Shown here: piece by piece, positions 43,877-58,737 of the stretch
How the letters are laid out: each line of letters opens with the position of its first letter
How positions within the stretch are numbered: the stretch's first letter is position 1
Assembly (NCBI GenBank): GCA_013396755.1
Contig: VWZF01013053.1
Coordinates: 1,260,023 to 1,324,022 of the forward strand
Direction: 5' to 3'
From: Sclerurus mexicanus
Taxonomy: Eukaryota > Chordata > Aves > Passeriformes > Furnariidae
Length of the DNA stretch: 64,000 bases
The notes under the pieces: generated by a model
The model's input: only the letters and a program-made list of their open reading frames with translations
Told to the model about the DNA's origin: nothing
Databases searched by the model: none
Program-made: the position numbers and the translations under genes

Positions 43877-45566
43877 GTAAGTGAGCTTTTTGTGTTTGTT
43901 TCCCACTGGTTAGGTTATCTGATCTGAGTAATCCATGTTTTGCAGTCCTTAATCTAAGTGTAAGTATGGGGTTCGCAGCATGAGATTGATGTCAGTGTTA
44001 CTGTCGGTATAATCACAATTCTATTTAAAAAACCCCAAAACACAAAGCAATATTAATTTCGTAAAATGAAGTGTTCAAGGTTAAGAAATAATGAACAGTA
44101 AAGACTGTATGCAGGCATAGGTGGTGCCTCCAGTCTCCAAGTTCAGGAAAGTATCCTGCTCAGCCTGTGCTTTGGGGCTATTTGGTGCAAGGTTTTTACA
44201 CCACTTACAACCTTTAGGCCTTTATTACAGATTAATGAGCTAAAACAGGCTTGAAAACAGAGGTCTCGTTTTCAGGTTTTACCTTGTTCCCAGTTTTGTA
44301 ACACAGACCTCTGACTAACTTTTCTGTGGTGCTAGTAAGGTGTTTCAGACATCAAGCTGCTCTAAATTCAATTTGATCTAATAAGGAAAACACATAAAAA
44401 TGCAGAAGCAACATAAGATAAAAGTAAAGATTAACACTGGACTGGGTGTCTCACAACCTTTGAGCATCTCATCTTGGTTTTTTTATACTAATTAGGACAT
44501 GGACAGAAATTCTCAACTAGGCTTATCAGTGCTGTTAGAAGAATGTCTAACCTGAGTTACTCCTAAGAATATATTTTGCACTTCTTAACCTGCCATCTAA
44601 GGGCAGGCAGGGGTAAAAATATGAAGCTGTGACTCTTTCAGACAAACATCAGAAATTCTCATTCCAAGTTATAAATGGGCCTGAACCTCCCTTGACCAAA
44701 GAATAATCTTTTTCTCACCCATTCGTACTCATCTGCAACAGCTTCATGTTGATTCCAGACCATCAGAAATCGCTTCTAAGTAGCGCTGGTTCCCTTCTCC
44801 TATTCTCCCTTCAAATTTGGCACCCTGGCCTCAAACTACCTGGTTTGGAGCCAGTGCCCAGGCTAAAACCACAAGTCTGCTGATCCTACAGGGCCTGACT
44901 CACGTCTCTGCCAACCGCAGAGGGAATGAGGAGTTTGATGGATGTGGTGCTGCAGGATATCAGTGTGTGCTAATGAAGCAACAGATCCATTACAGTATTT
45001 ATCCATGTCACAAGATCCAATTACAGGAACTTTTTGAAGTATAAAAGAGTCTGATTTTACCCTGTGCTCATCCTGTAAAAGTTGATGTCTCTGGAAGATA
45101 TTCCCATCCTATCATTATTTCTGCATGCTGATTCATCTACATTCAAGATAGTTTAGAACTAGGATTTGATTCTGCTTTATTGCTGATAATGGTTTTTTTA
45201 AATCTGTTTGATAATTTTCATGGATAAAGCTGAAGAATCCCTGGGTCTTCTGCTTGCAGGGTGTGACATGTAAAGCAGAAGTTTTTCTTGCAGATCAAAA
45301 GGCAGGGGATTGACGTAGGAATTACTGTGTGAAATTACATCGTCTCTCTTATGTAGGAATTCAGACAATGATTGTGATAGTCCCTTTTGTCCTTTAAAAA
45401 TGAGAATTTATGACTCAAAAGGTGCTCTGCTGTCAGTCACAAAATTTCCCCATTATACTGAACCTTATTTTTAATGGTATAATATCCTGTTCTTTTAGGT
45501 GCAAGTGTGGTGTTTTGAATGCAAACTGATTTACAGTAATTTTCTTCAGTCTGCAAAACAGGCATC

Positions 45567-45613
45567 CAAAAAAAAAAAAAGAGAAGAAAAGAAAAAAGAA
45601 AGAAGATGGAAGA
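45567..45613. repeat. Polypurine run (A-rich with G)
   Basis: A run of A followed by GAGAAGAAAAGAAAAAAG-type sequence, low complexity. Confidence 0.9.
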
Positions 45614-48056
45614 AATTCTATTTTCAGTGTTAGTGGACAGAGGGGTAAAATATAATATAATTTAAAAAATTACTGAAGATTTTTTTCCTCTATATGTGGG
45701 TTTGTGAGTTGTTGTCCTTTAGGGGGAAGAGGATTATTTTTAGATGACTCCTACCTGAAGGAGCAGCACCTTAAAGAGAATGATAATAAGAAATAGAAAT
45801 ACCGGGAAGCTTTACAACATAAAATGCATACAGTTTTTAGCAGGTGGCCAACTTCTTGTTTAGAAAGATTTCCTGCTGCATTAATTTTTCCCTCAAGGCT
45901 GAACATCGCTATCTGCTGCAGACAATGCAGCAACGCCCTGATTTTGTACTACAGAATGATTTTTCAATTCACAAGCTCTTTCAGTGTTCCAGAGCATTGC
46001 ACTGTTCTAGCATAGATTTATCTTAACTTGTAGTGATTTATTCATAAAAAGACTGTTCTGTCTGGTCTGTGGGATACCTTGAGGGGTAAAGGCACACGCA
46101 GGAGCACAGACAACTGAGATGTTGTGGCAGACTTTTTATCTGCTTGACACTTTCACTGATGGCCATGACACTGATTATAAGGGCAGTAGAATAAAATAGC
46201 CTCTAAAAAGTAAAATTTTCTGTTGGAACACTGGCAAAGTAGTGCTGATGTGGTATAAACTTACTGCATCCTCTGTAGGTGGTGGCACTCTCTCCTATGT
46301 TCTGTTTTCAAGGTTAAACCAAGAATTGTACAAAATACTCCCAGCAAGAGGTACAGCTGCCTGAGCCTCATGTCCTCTGGCTTTAGCTGAGCAATCAAAC
46401 CCTTTTCCTATGCTTTTTTGGTGTGCAAATGGACCTGCCATGTATGGAAATGTTCTCAGTTAAATTGAAGCAAAGTAGAAAATGGAACTGTGTGAGTGAC
46501 TGTGACTGGATCTACCTGAATTTTGTAGGAAATGTAAGAATGGTGGACCTAAATAATCAACAAAATTAAGGTAAAAGACTTTGTGAATCCCCTGTGGAAG
46601 TACATATTTATGTTTTACATGTCCAAACTATACCCCATTGAAATGATGGACAATTCAACCAAATATGTGCCTGGAATGTAGTTAGATCCAATAGCAGGAA
46701 GCTGAGTCCAGATAGAGTCAGACTGGAAATGAGGCAGCTGTGTCTGTTACTGTGGGTCATTAAACACTGGCATATCTAGACAAGAAACATGATGTTTCAC
46801 ATGCACAATAAATTGAGGGTTTGTCTACATAAGACTGCACACATAATCCAAATTAACATCAAGGTAAGAGATCTGATGTAGGAACTACTTAAGGAATACA
46901 GCCTACTGTTGCTGTAAAATGTCAGACTGAAAGATTAGAATAATCTCTCTGGCTGGACAATACACAAGTCCATAGTGATAGCTCTGTCCTATATGTGCAC
47001 AACAGAGAACAAGAGAAGGTTTTCACTCTTCTGCATAAGAAAATATTAATGGTCCTGTCTCACCACAGATTTTCACACAATTAGTTAGATTGTGTCAAAT
47101 CTTGTCTCATCACCGAGACTATTTACCATAAAATTTCAGGCGTAAGAAGAGGGACACCTGCATTAAAGTGAAATATGAAGATTGTCTAATATGGAAGTTT
47201 GTGAGACAGAATCCTTACCCACAGAAATCATGTTGTCAGCAGCGCTGTTTGTTTGAGTTAACGCTGCAGATTGGATCTAGTCGCTGATGCTGATCTCAAC
47301 TTTTATGTAGGACATAAATTGAATACATTACATTTCCTACCGCGCCAGGCCAGCTCTGACGCAGACACCAAAGCTGAAGGGAACGGGAGCAGGCAGCGCT
47401 CTCAGCCTGAGGTGCCAGGCCAGTAGAAACTCCAGGTTGCTAAATGCAAATGTGGTATAGATACCCAAGCTGAAAGACGTCTCAAAAGCATATCCAAAGA
47501 TATATATTACTCTGACAACACATTGGAATCAGCTATTACTGCTGACACTGAGCCAAACCCAGCAAAGGAGTCTTTTGATTTATTTCAAGAAACATGTTAA
47601 GTTCAGTGTCCTGTAACTGCATCCGTCACCACCAGCCCCTCAGGAAAAAAACTGAGAAGGCTGTTTTTTGTTTTTTAATCGTTAACTTCGAACTGCTGTG
47701 CCTTCCTTCCTCTCTAAGCTTCCTTTTTGTGCAGATGAAACCTAGTGATGCAGTGTTTGCCTATAGGCGTCCTTTTTCCTGTGAACACAGAAAACCCTGA
47801 AGAACAAATAAACTGTTTAAGTTGCTGATCCTGCATGTTTGCAAGTTCATTGGGAGATTTGGCTCACACGTAAGGACACAAGGATCTGGCTCCTAGGGAA
47901 TAAACGTCAAAGAACATGAAAAGAAAAGCCTTAGTAGGCACTGGGACTATAAGAACAAAGAGTGCTTCCAAGTGCAGTAGTAAAAACCACTGGGAAATGT
48001 GGAATAGTCTGACAGAAGCAATAAGAGTGATGGTTCTGAGTCAGGCACTGAATCAG

Positions 48057-48092
48057 AAAAAAAAAAAAAAGAAAAAAGAATAAAAAAAAGAG
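48057..48092. repeat. A-rich low-complexity run
   Basis: About 14 A residues followed by GAAAAAAGAATAAAAAAAAG. No retroposed gene or target-site duplication was recognised beside it. Confidence 0.85.
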
Positions 48093-51000
48093 GTTTGATC
48101 CAAGTGAATTAAAGCCACTTATATTCCTGGAAATGAATTATTTCCTCTTTATCAAAAAAGGGAAAATAGACAAAGAGGTTAAAAATGTAATTACGTGTTG
48201 CAGAAAGGATTATATGGCAGTTTCTGTCTCCGTGGCTCATGTTCAGGGTGCAGACCAGAACTCTGGTACACTGACTGACTTTCTGCAGTGTCTCAGCAGT
48301 GTTGCCTGTGCTGCCTATTTACTTTTAAGTACTTCCTCTCTGAGCTTTTCTTTTAGTCTGTGTCCTCTGCAGGCTCTTAGAGGAAGCTCTGGGTATTACT
48401 TTGTGTCCAGAATAAACAGAAAAAACAGTACTATCTTCTGTGAATATGCTCTCTTTCCCCTGTGAATTTACAAATACCGTAGAAAAACAAAACAATCACA
48501 GAAACAGAGTTTTGTGAGATGATCCCTCAGTGCTGAGGACTTGGTTCCCTGGTTTGTCAATGAGTTCAAGCCCATCCATTAAATCATTTGCTATTTATGC
48601 CATGAAGGCCCTCAAGGAAGTGCTGAAGCCTCTGAATATCTGCCCCCTTTCCTATCTTAGGCTGAGAATATTTTCATTCCATTCATCTCTGCCTTGACAC
48701 AGAGTGCCTGAAGACTGTGGCAGAGTGTCTGTTTCCAATGCACACTGATGTTTTGCCAGTCATATGTCATGAGGGAGCATCCTCCTCCCACTGGTATGAA
48801 CAACATGACCATGAAGGAAGGCGAACAGTGACTGCATTATGTCTTCCAGAAGATGGATGGAAGTTAGAGGGGGTATGGTTTAGTGCACTGTGTCTCAAGG
48901 CCTTGCTCATCAGTTGCATTACATTGCTGCGTTTGTTTCCTAGCATTTACAAATGAAATTAAGCCAAGGTTGTAAACCAGAAACTCATATTCATATGCTT
49001 TGTAGACTGATGGCAGACATACTGTAAAATGCTGAAAAAGAGATCAGCTGAAATTAGTCTGTAAAGAACCTAATCACCATTATGAATTTGACAACCAAGA
49101 TTTCAAATAGTTAACTTCATTCTGTCCTATACACTCACTAGGAGTGTCTGTTTGTGTTGTGTTTTGGGTTTGTTTGTTTTCTTTTCTTTTTTTATGGATG
49201 GAAGCTTGTTGGATATAAATATATTAAGATTGAGTTATTCCTAAAACTTTACCATTTAACAAACAGCATTATCTCTCATTATCCCAAAGAAAGTTTATTT
49301 CCCGCTACTTCCCTTGAGAGAAGAGTTAAAAATTGCCCTTTTACGGGAAGAGGACTGACCAGTAGATAGACAGAAAGAGCAATCTGAGCACTAGCAGGGC
49401 CAGCTGGACCCCAGCCAGCGTGACTGGGACTGGTGATCCCCTGAAACAAACTGTGCAGCAGAAGCTGCTGCAGAGACCTTCCCCAGCAGGTGCCACCTGG
49501 AGAAGCCAGTGACAGCCTGGCCTGTGGGAGTCCCAGATGAAACAAGGCGAATGGGAATGAAAGGGAAAAAAAAAAGGAAGCAGAGCAGTGGGGAAAGTAA
49601 TTAATCTTTATTTTGTGTGGTGGAAAGATCAAACCGCATTGCACTGTTGCAGTGTTTTGAAATATGTTTTGTCTTAGAATCTGACCCTACTGAAGCCAAT
49701 TTAAGTCATCAATTTGATCCGCAGTGATGCAAATAAGCACTAACCCTGTGCTTCCCTACTCATACAGACAAACATTTCTGTTGGGTGCTTGCTTTCTAGC
49801 CCAGCAGGGAACCAGCAATGCTAAAACACCATCTGTTTTGCTGTGTCAATGGAACCAGCTATCACTGCAGCCACATAACTAAATCACATTACAACCCTCA
49901 GCCTAATGACATTTGTATAGATCTCCAGCTCTCTACTATTTGTCACTAATCAGAGTAGTCTGAAGATAATCATGCAGGGACATTATTCCCATTTGATGTT
50001 CCTTCCCTCTGCCTTAGCTACTCATTTCTACAGTGCACACACAAGCTGGCGTATCCTGACTTCTTCAATTCCCTTGCTATCTTTATTTGTCTTTCTTTTA
50101 GCAAAGACTATTGAGAGGTCAGTGAGGTTATGGTGCCAGGTCTGTTGCTCAACTCCCCAGTTCCCTGTTGCGGTGGGATCTTGCAGGAAACTTGAAGAAA
50201 TCCAAACAACAGCCAAACCTCATACTTGCTCTGCAAAGCCTACCCTGCCTGTGCAACAGGGGCTGTCGAACATGATTTAGCCTTAAGAGATTAAGAATCT
50301 TTTTATTACAGTGTGCCTCATCCTAATGGAGGCAATGTTAGGGTTTGTGTCAGCAAAACTGAGTGCTCGTTTGCTTCTTCTGTTTTAGCATTGCAAAAAA
50401 ATTAGGTACGTTTTCTTCCCTGTTACAGGTACTTAAAACTGCAGTGAATGTCATTAAGTGAATGGAGTTGTTTAGGATTTTAATCAACATAGCTGCAGAA
50501 TTTGACCAGCCATCTTAAAACCTCTGCATTTGTTTCTAAGATTCAAAATGTTATATGAATAATTTAAACAATTGTGGGGAACATCCTGTTACATTGACCT
50601 TGAAAATGTTGTTAAACATAGTAAATACAACACTTGCTTGCTAAAATGGAAAGATGAAATGCTCAGTCACTTAGAGCTTCCTATGGAAATCATCAGGAAA
50701 ACAGCTCCCATTCTAAATGTAGCTGTCAAACTGGCAGGTTGCAAAAGAAACAGATTCTCAGCTATTCAGTAGTTACAAAAGATCAAGATGATCCAGTTTC
50801 ATAAGACCATCAAAGAGGGAGACTTGAATTTGTTGAATTCAAATTAGTTTTCTCTGTTTGCTCACTTAGGCTGGTCCTAACTGCAGGTTTGTGAGAAACT
50901 CATAATAAACTTCTGAGCTGTTACTCATTCCAAGAACATCAAATAGCTGTCAATTATAAGGTGTCAGAGACTTGAATAAAAATGCAACTGCCTTTTTCGA

Positions 51001-54000
51001 GAAATACTTTGTGTTGATCACAACCACTTTGCCATAAGATGCAATTCTCTGCATGTGTGATTAGCAGCTGGTTCTGGCAATTTCCTCATGGGAATTTTTC
51101 CAGGGCTATTTGATGTAAGCAAATGTCTCTGAAAATAAGCTGTGGATGCACTATGAGGATCATTTTGAAGTCTTTTCTGAAAAAGACACCTCTGTGTCTG
51201 CGTTAGTTTAAACAAGGATTTATCAATTCCTGCCCCTTTGTCCCTGTCCATTGCTTAGCTCCACCATCTAATCCAGCCTTTTATTCTTTGGAGTAGTGGA
51301 AGCCTTGGGTTTTTTCACATGCTTGTTATTGGTTTTGCCAAGATACTTGAGTCTTATTTGCAAAAGTGCTACTGCTCTGCTGATTGACATTCAGCATGGG
51401 CAGGCAGAGCAGGCCAAGGAAAGAAGCAACAAGCCAGAAAGGAACAAAAACCTTCAGATCTCAAATTCTTATTCCAAATGTCTTTGAATCAGCAGCTCTG
51501 GACCCTTCCCAGCTCTTGAAGGAATGCCAGTTCAGTGCAGTGAGCGAATAAGGTGTGTGAGGGGGCGACTGCTTCTCTGTCAGTTGTGAGAAGCTTTATT
51601 TTAAAAAGTGCCTCTTTTTTTGATGGCATTCTGGAGGTTTGAACGGCTCAGAGAAGCTCACGGAGGCTTTCTTGTCCATGGCCACAGTCCAGTCCAGCCC
51701 AGGCCATTAGTGACTAGGAGCTGGTACCATGTTAGCACAGCCTGATGGATGTGAACTGTGCCTTGGTCCAGTTTCTAGCAGGAAAAGCAGCACAGAAACC
51801 AGCACTGCCATTGCCCCTAAGTGACTCTCACAAGCCAAGGGTGTTTCGGGGCAGCTTCTCCTGCCTCATGTCCTTCCCTTAGCTGCAAAGAGGGAACACC
51901 AGCCTGTGAAGCTGTCAGGCTGATGATTTCCTCAGCACTAAAATGACAAGCAGTGAAACAGGAACAGAAAGCAGGAGCACCTTGAGTGAGAAGCATGGGT
52001 ATCTTCTGGTAAAAGATACACAGAAGAGCATGAATGGTTTCATTCAGAGTTTTGGAGCAAAGCCCACTGTATATGAGGAAAATCATTAACACATCATTAG
52101 CACTCCTGCATTAAAATGGAAATGACTTCTTTATTGTAATCTCCGACTTTATAATGTTTTTACTATTTCTTTTTTGCATTTTGCTCATTTAGACTCTCAC
52201 ACTGGTCATTTTCACTCTGCTTATATTTAATTTCACTCCTTTGTTTGCTCGCTTGTTCTTCCATCTGAAAAGCTCTCATGTTGGTTAACTTGCTCAACAG
52301 CAAGGATAGAAGAAGGCAGGTGGGCAGGCAATCTGAATTCTGATTTTGGCTCTGCCACTGGTTGCTTGGCAAGCTGCTTACACCACCCCGTGCCTTACTT
52401 TCCCACCGAAAGACACAGTTGAAGAACAGCTTAAAATCTTTGACAAAAAAGAACTGTGCACCTACTAATGCTATTTATTAAAGGAAAGCACATCTGAAAC
52501 CAAGTATTACATTCCATGTGCTCCTTAAATTGTATATTAGCTAAACCCAGTAAGCCTCTATTCTTCATTTTCCTTTCCTGAATTAGTCCTAAATGTTGAG
52601 TCATCATCATCAATGCACACATCCAAACCACTATAGACATCCTAGCCTTCAAACTGCAAAAAATCCAAAACATTCTAGGTTCTTCTGGATTCTTCAGCCC
52701 ATTTAGCAGGTGTGATATTCAAGTAGCAGTTCCTAGTAACTACTGAGGCACAGTTACAGTACCAATCTGAATGGCACTGCTCTCTCCTTAAACTTTAATA
52801 TTCTCTCTCTAATCCCTCCCTCCCCGATTTAATTTGGATAAAGTATCCACCAGCAGGGCACAGCAGTTTGTTAAGGACACACTTGTTATATAACTCTATA
52901 TTACTTACAGTCTTATAAAACTATTGCAGATAACACCAGAAACATATTGCTTCTCTGCCTAGGCCACAGTGCCTTTTCCAGTACCATTAATTCACTACAG
53001 CTGAAACCCTTATCCCTCAGGACTGGCAGGGGTCACAGCAGCACAGCTGGTGGAAAGGCAGGTTAAGAGCCAGCAGCAGAAATATGCTGCAAAGCTTCCT
53101 AAGAATGGTCTCTGTTTCCTTGCTGACCTGGAAACCCAGTGTCTTGTATCGGATTTCCTCATCCAATACCATAAAACTCTTCAGGTACCAAAAGTTTTGT
53201 AAGTTAAATGGCAAAACTTAAAAATTACAAGCTCGAGTAATATTTCTGACAACTCAGGGGTAAGCTCAGGCCCCAAGTCCAGAGGAAGGTGAAATACATC
53301 TGTAATTAGTCTAATATGCAGCACTTGACTGTAGTGAATATTTCTTGCTGCCCTACACCTGAGGGTTACCTTAGATTCCAAAACTGAAGAATTTGCCATC
53401 TTTACTGTAATGCAGCTGCAACTCATGGAGTTAAGTTCTTAGTTCATTTGCTGATCTTCACCAAAGCATTCTGCAGTGTGGCACCTGAGAGCTGAGTGTT
53501 CTGCAGAGAGCAGTGATGAGCTGTGCTCACAGCCACAGCGTGGTGGTCATGTGCAGCAGGGTTTGGTGTGTACACATGTTCCATTGGTTGGTGGGCCTAT
53601 GGGAACATATGTACTAAAAAATACTACACCTGTGATTTTCTAAGATATTGGGTAGCAATGCAATGCAAGAATGTCTCATTAAAAATGTGAAAATCAGTTT
53701 GATTTTGTTCTGATTAGAAAGTCGCTTATGTTTGTAAGAATTTCTAAAGCTAACTAATGGACCTGATCATCCTTCTTTGTTTGGCTTCCTGTCTTGTTCC
53801 ATAAAAAAGCCAAAGAATTTCTGAACAGACTGAACAAAGTAATACTTCTTTAATACTCCCTTCTTCCTAGTTCCACGCTCTTTTACTCCCCATGTCAGTT
53901 ACCAGATGCTTTGTTAAGCCCCTTTCACAACTATTCACCTTTTCTCTTTTGTCTTTATTCATTCCACTTTGTACCTGGAGCACAACTTGAATGTACATCA

Positions 54001-57000
54001 TGTTCTTCATTTGTTGAAGAAGTAGCTGAAAACTCACAAGAAGTTACCACTTGCTGTTCTCTGCACAGCAAACCAGTCCTTGTTTGCTCCCTGTTGGACA
54101 CAGTGTAAAATTCTGGGGGTTTAGGATTAGGTTTGGTATACAGCAAAGTAAGTGTAATTTCCTGTTGGAGACTTTTGGGCTGAAGACACCTTCGGCCTGA
54201 GAAGGATGCAGCTGTGAGCATGGGAAAGTGGAGAAAAACAAGTCTATGGCCTTGCAGTGGCATGGGAAAGTAGAAGAAAGAAAGAAAACAACTGAGAAAA
54301 ACAAGATGTGTTTTGAGTCTCACCAGCATGAAGAGAGATGCGAACTACCTATCAGAAGATGGTCTAAGACTCGTAGACAAAAGTGCTTGGCTAATAGAGT
54401 GTGACATGTATACATGGACAGATAAGAAAAAGTATGAAAGAGAAGCCTTTGGTTAATAAAATGGTCGTTGTTTTTGGCTCTTGCGGTCAGTGTGTCTGTG
54501 TGTGTGTGCTCGCCGCTGCCGCCATTTCCAAAGCAAGATCCGGAAGATGCCATGTTCACAACAGGGAGGAGAAGAGCTATTTGGATGAATAGGGCTGGGA
54601 GATTTTTCAAACTGAGAGTTAAAAAGGGATCTTCGTTGTTTCTGCCCCTCCCATCTGCTGTTTTCTGCAGCTGAAAATGGGGCAGAAAGCCAACATCATG
54701 ACATTTGTGCAGACAGCAGTTTATGGAAGTGTCTATTACAATTCCACACCCACACCCTTGGTAGAAAGGAGCCTTCTCCCTGGCCAGTGCAGGCAAAGGT
54801 GAAGCGGGAGAGTTACAGCTGATGTGAGGCTTCTTTCCCCGAGTCTGGGGTTTTTAGGCCCTCTTACATTTTTCTACGTAGGTTTTAAATACAGATTCCC
54901 CTTTCTCTGCTTGCTTTCTCCTCTCCCCCTCCAGAAGAAATCAGAGGATTTCGACAGCATGCTGTAGAGTTTTCTCAGCCCTCACATGCCATCATTACCA
55001 GTGGACTGGGCTGCAGCATCAGCGAACAACGTGCAGAAGCACCGTGATTGAAGAGGAGCATTGCCTTTCCCCTCACACAGTCATCTCAGACATCGGTGAA
55101 ATACCCTGCAAATTACAGGGAGCACATGAAACCTGCTACTGGTCTCAGTGCTGCAACTGATCTTAGAAGGGAACAGTGTAGATACAATGGCTTTTGCAGC
55201 CCGTTTCATTTTTGTTGCTGTTCTTTTACAATGAGCACTTTCAGTGGCTCCACGAGCGTTCATCATTTTATATGAAATATTAATGTATTAATAAATACAT
55301 GCATATATATGGGCTGCACGTAAAGCATCTGTGCATATATGCCCACTCCCTTTTCTTCTATTTAAATAGTGTTCAGTGATTGTTCACTTCTCTTTAAAGG
55401 ATGAGTCACCTGGCTCACTCTGAAGTCAGGAATCTAAACTCAAAACTGTAGCTGCACAACAATTCAGCCATGTAGCTTGATCAGTTATTTTACTGGACCT
55501 CAGAAAGTAAATCTAGGGTTTTTCAGTTTGCTAAATAACATGAAAAATATTATTATCGTTTCTGTTTACATTATTTTCCCTTAATTCTTTATTGGAATTA
55601 AATATTAGAGAATTAGCATGTGGATATAAAAGGAACTGCTGGATTGGCAGCCCTAGAAACTGAAGTTCCCTGTTTCTTGGCAGCACAAGGACAATAGTAA
55701 AACACGACAAGGACACTCCCCTCCACCTGCCCCACTGGACCAGAACTGGGGGTGAGCAGCCAGTGCAGGTGCCATACACATTCCTTCTTGGAATTCTAGA
55801 GAGACATGGAAACAACGTGAGCTAAACTGCCCCCTCGGATGCTGTTCCTGTGGAGCTCCAGCCAGTGTGCAGGGAGATCACCACTCCTGGTGCTGTGGAA
55901 GGTCACCCCTGTGTAAGCAGACACTGACAGGATGACAGAGGAGGATCTGTCACCGTGTGCTGAGCAAGAGGAGGGGTCTGCAAAGAGGGAATGTTAGACT
56001 TCAGTCAGAATAAAAACAGGAGATTTATGGTAAAGCAGCAAAACCTTTGCTTCATATTTAGGAATGAAGTGAGAGAGGGATATCTGAAGGAGGATGTGTT
56101 TTCCCATCATGTATATAGAATATAAAGATAATATGTGTAATCCTGCTTAACAGAGTAATTAAAATGAATCAGTAAATTAAGTGAACTTTTAAGTCTCTAG
56201 CTCTCCATAGGGCTCAAATAAAGAATGATGTGAGATTGTTCACTTATTAGTGAGGGGTTAACTGTCATTTTAATTCCTAGATCTGAAAAGAAAGAGGGAA
56301 ATGTGCAGGAGAAGGGATGCAGATTAGCATCTCTCACCTAAAGAGCTTCGTGGATTGCAGAGACAGAAGTGCTGTCAGACATAAGCAAAGAGGGAGGACA
56401 AAGCAAAAGGCAAATGTGCAGCTGTGGAGCAATCACTGATTTAACCAGTGACACACACAAGCATGAAAGGAAACCAGCCTTGCCACTGTAGAGGTGTCAG
56501 GAAAGTGGGATTGCTCCATCGATAAATTAATTCTGAAGTCTGAATGAGCAATGTATTTTTTCTTTCATTTTCTTGAAGTCAGTCAAAGGGTTGTGTGATT
56601 CAGTCACACCAGTGCAGGGGATTCCCTCTGGATCTGTCTCTTAGTTATGGGTTGGGGGGGTTTTTGTGGTTTTTTTTTCCTTTGACTTGTCTCCTGAAAA
56701 AAATGTGATTTCTTCATGTGTATCCTGAAGTGTTTTGGGAAGGAATTAGATAATGGACTGATGAAATGCAGGAGCTTTCTGGTACATGGAAAGTACCAGA
56801 CTGACAAGGAACCCTGCATATCTCTAGAACCAAGAAAAGACACACAGAGACTTTGGTGGTATATTTAGCCATTTAGATTATACGTGTGCCTGTCCACCCT
56901 TGTGCCTTTTGGTCTTAGCCCTGCCAAGACTGGGGAGTTTTTTAGAAACACTCTTATTGCTTCCTTGTACCCTTTCACTGTTCTAACATGCTGTGTTTCA

Positions 57001-58737
57001 CAGATTTCCATCAAAAAGGTATTTAGGGTGCTGCTGGACCTGTCTTGGCTGAGGTTTTCAGTTACAGCTGAATCAGCACAATCCCCAATCAGGTTCCCTT
57101 CCGCTACCTTCCCTTTGGAGGTGTTACAGGCTCATTGGGCAGGAATCCAAACACTGGGGGCCTCCAGTAGCATTTAATTTATCAGAAACCAAAGTTGCTG
57201 CATTGGCTGTAGTAACTCATAATTCAAAGAGAAACTGATCCGGATATTGATTTTTAAAACTAATCTGGCACTGTATCTCAACATTTCTTTTTCACTGCAG
57301 AACAAATTGATTCCTTATATAAATTCTAAAATAATACAAAGCATATTGCAAAACTGGCATAAGAATGGCTCCATTAGGGGTAGCTCTGATTTTGCAGAGT
57401 GATGTTTGGCATATGAAACCAGCGATCAGAAGAAGACCTGGATAAAAGCTGGTTGTAAAACACTGCCAGTAGGAGAACTGAGGGTTTCTACTTCATTAGG
57501 AATCTGTAACTTTGTCTAATAAATTACTAAACCGACTACACAGGGTGAGATGAGTTTTATGAGGAGGGGCAGTTTTTTTATTTGTATTGGTTGGTCCAAG
57601 GCAAGATATTCCTCCTTGCAAACTCTGCTTTGCTGTTGGCCTTGGACCGCCACAGCTGCAGCAATGGCATCCCTGTGAGAGGAGTTGCCTTACTGAGAAC
57701 CCCATCCTGTGTGCTTCATTTTCACAGCCTGCAACTGAAGAGTCTTCCCTGTCTCCCAAATGAGTCATGAGGATAAATTATGTAATTTTAAATGTTTTAA
57801 TTTGCAATGGAAGGACAAACCCAGATAATTTTATTATAACTACCTAAACACCATCTGAACTTTTCTAGGACTTTGCTCACTGCCTATAATTTTCCAGAGC
57901 TGTTTCAAAACAGAGGAGGAGAAATGGTGTGCTCATTGTGGGGCCAGTCAGCAATCACTGCTCAAGGTTCTGAAGATTGAATTAGGAAAAATGTAAGGGA
58001 ACGAGCACAGTTGAAGGGAGAGCCATCCTTGTGCCAATTTCTCCCTTTGATAAAAATTTAAGGCACTTATATGGTGATATAGTAACAATGAGACAAGTTT
58101 GTTTTCCTCTTCAAGTATGGCCCAACAAAATCAAACCCATTCCATGTTGATTTTTGCTGTGTGATCACTCATTAAATGCAAAGTAAAGATACTGCTGAAT
58201 GACATCTGTTCTTTGGATAAACAGAGGACAGGTGTATTGCAGTGCAGGAAAGCACAGCATAGACTTTGCAACCAGGACAAAGCCATTAAAATAATAGGTT
58301 TGAGTCAGTTAGGAGACATGCTTTTCTTTTTTAAGACTGATTTAAGGTAAGCAATGCGTTGTTTCATTGCAGTACATTCTGTATGTTCCAGCATGTGCTG
58401 CCATTAACACCAAGCCATTTATCAGTAACACACTAACAGTTCAAAGATCGCTTTATTCACAGAAGTTGTGATACTCATGTAAGATATTTCACCAAAATTT
58501 GACACTTTGGTGTGTCAGAGCCGTGCTGAGGTGGCGCAGGTGTCTGCAAAGGCCGGCTGTGCTGGGGCACTGACCTGCAGAGCTGCAGACCCGGAGCTGC
58601 GGCCAGAGCATCCCACACTCCAGCCACTCATTCCCCATGCTCTCAGCTCACCTTGGCTCTGACTGTGGCTCGGCAATCTGATCCCAACACGAGCAGCACA
58701 TGTGGAAGGGCCAGACAGACCCACAGCCAGCCCCTGG

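Larger units (their letters stand above)
43880..58700. other. Intergenic sequence, no gene recognised
   Basis: AT-rich to mixed composition with frequent stops. Includes two A/purine-rich runs, a short TG run and scattered 60-160 codon frames of chance quality. The longest, a 158-codon minus-strand frame at 54320-54796, resembles no known family. Confidence 0.55.

Noticed and set aside
54320..54796. 158-codon minus-strand frame as a gene
   Set aside because: One or two frames of this length are expected by chance in 64 kb; there is no family resemblance or clear promoter on that strand.
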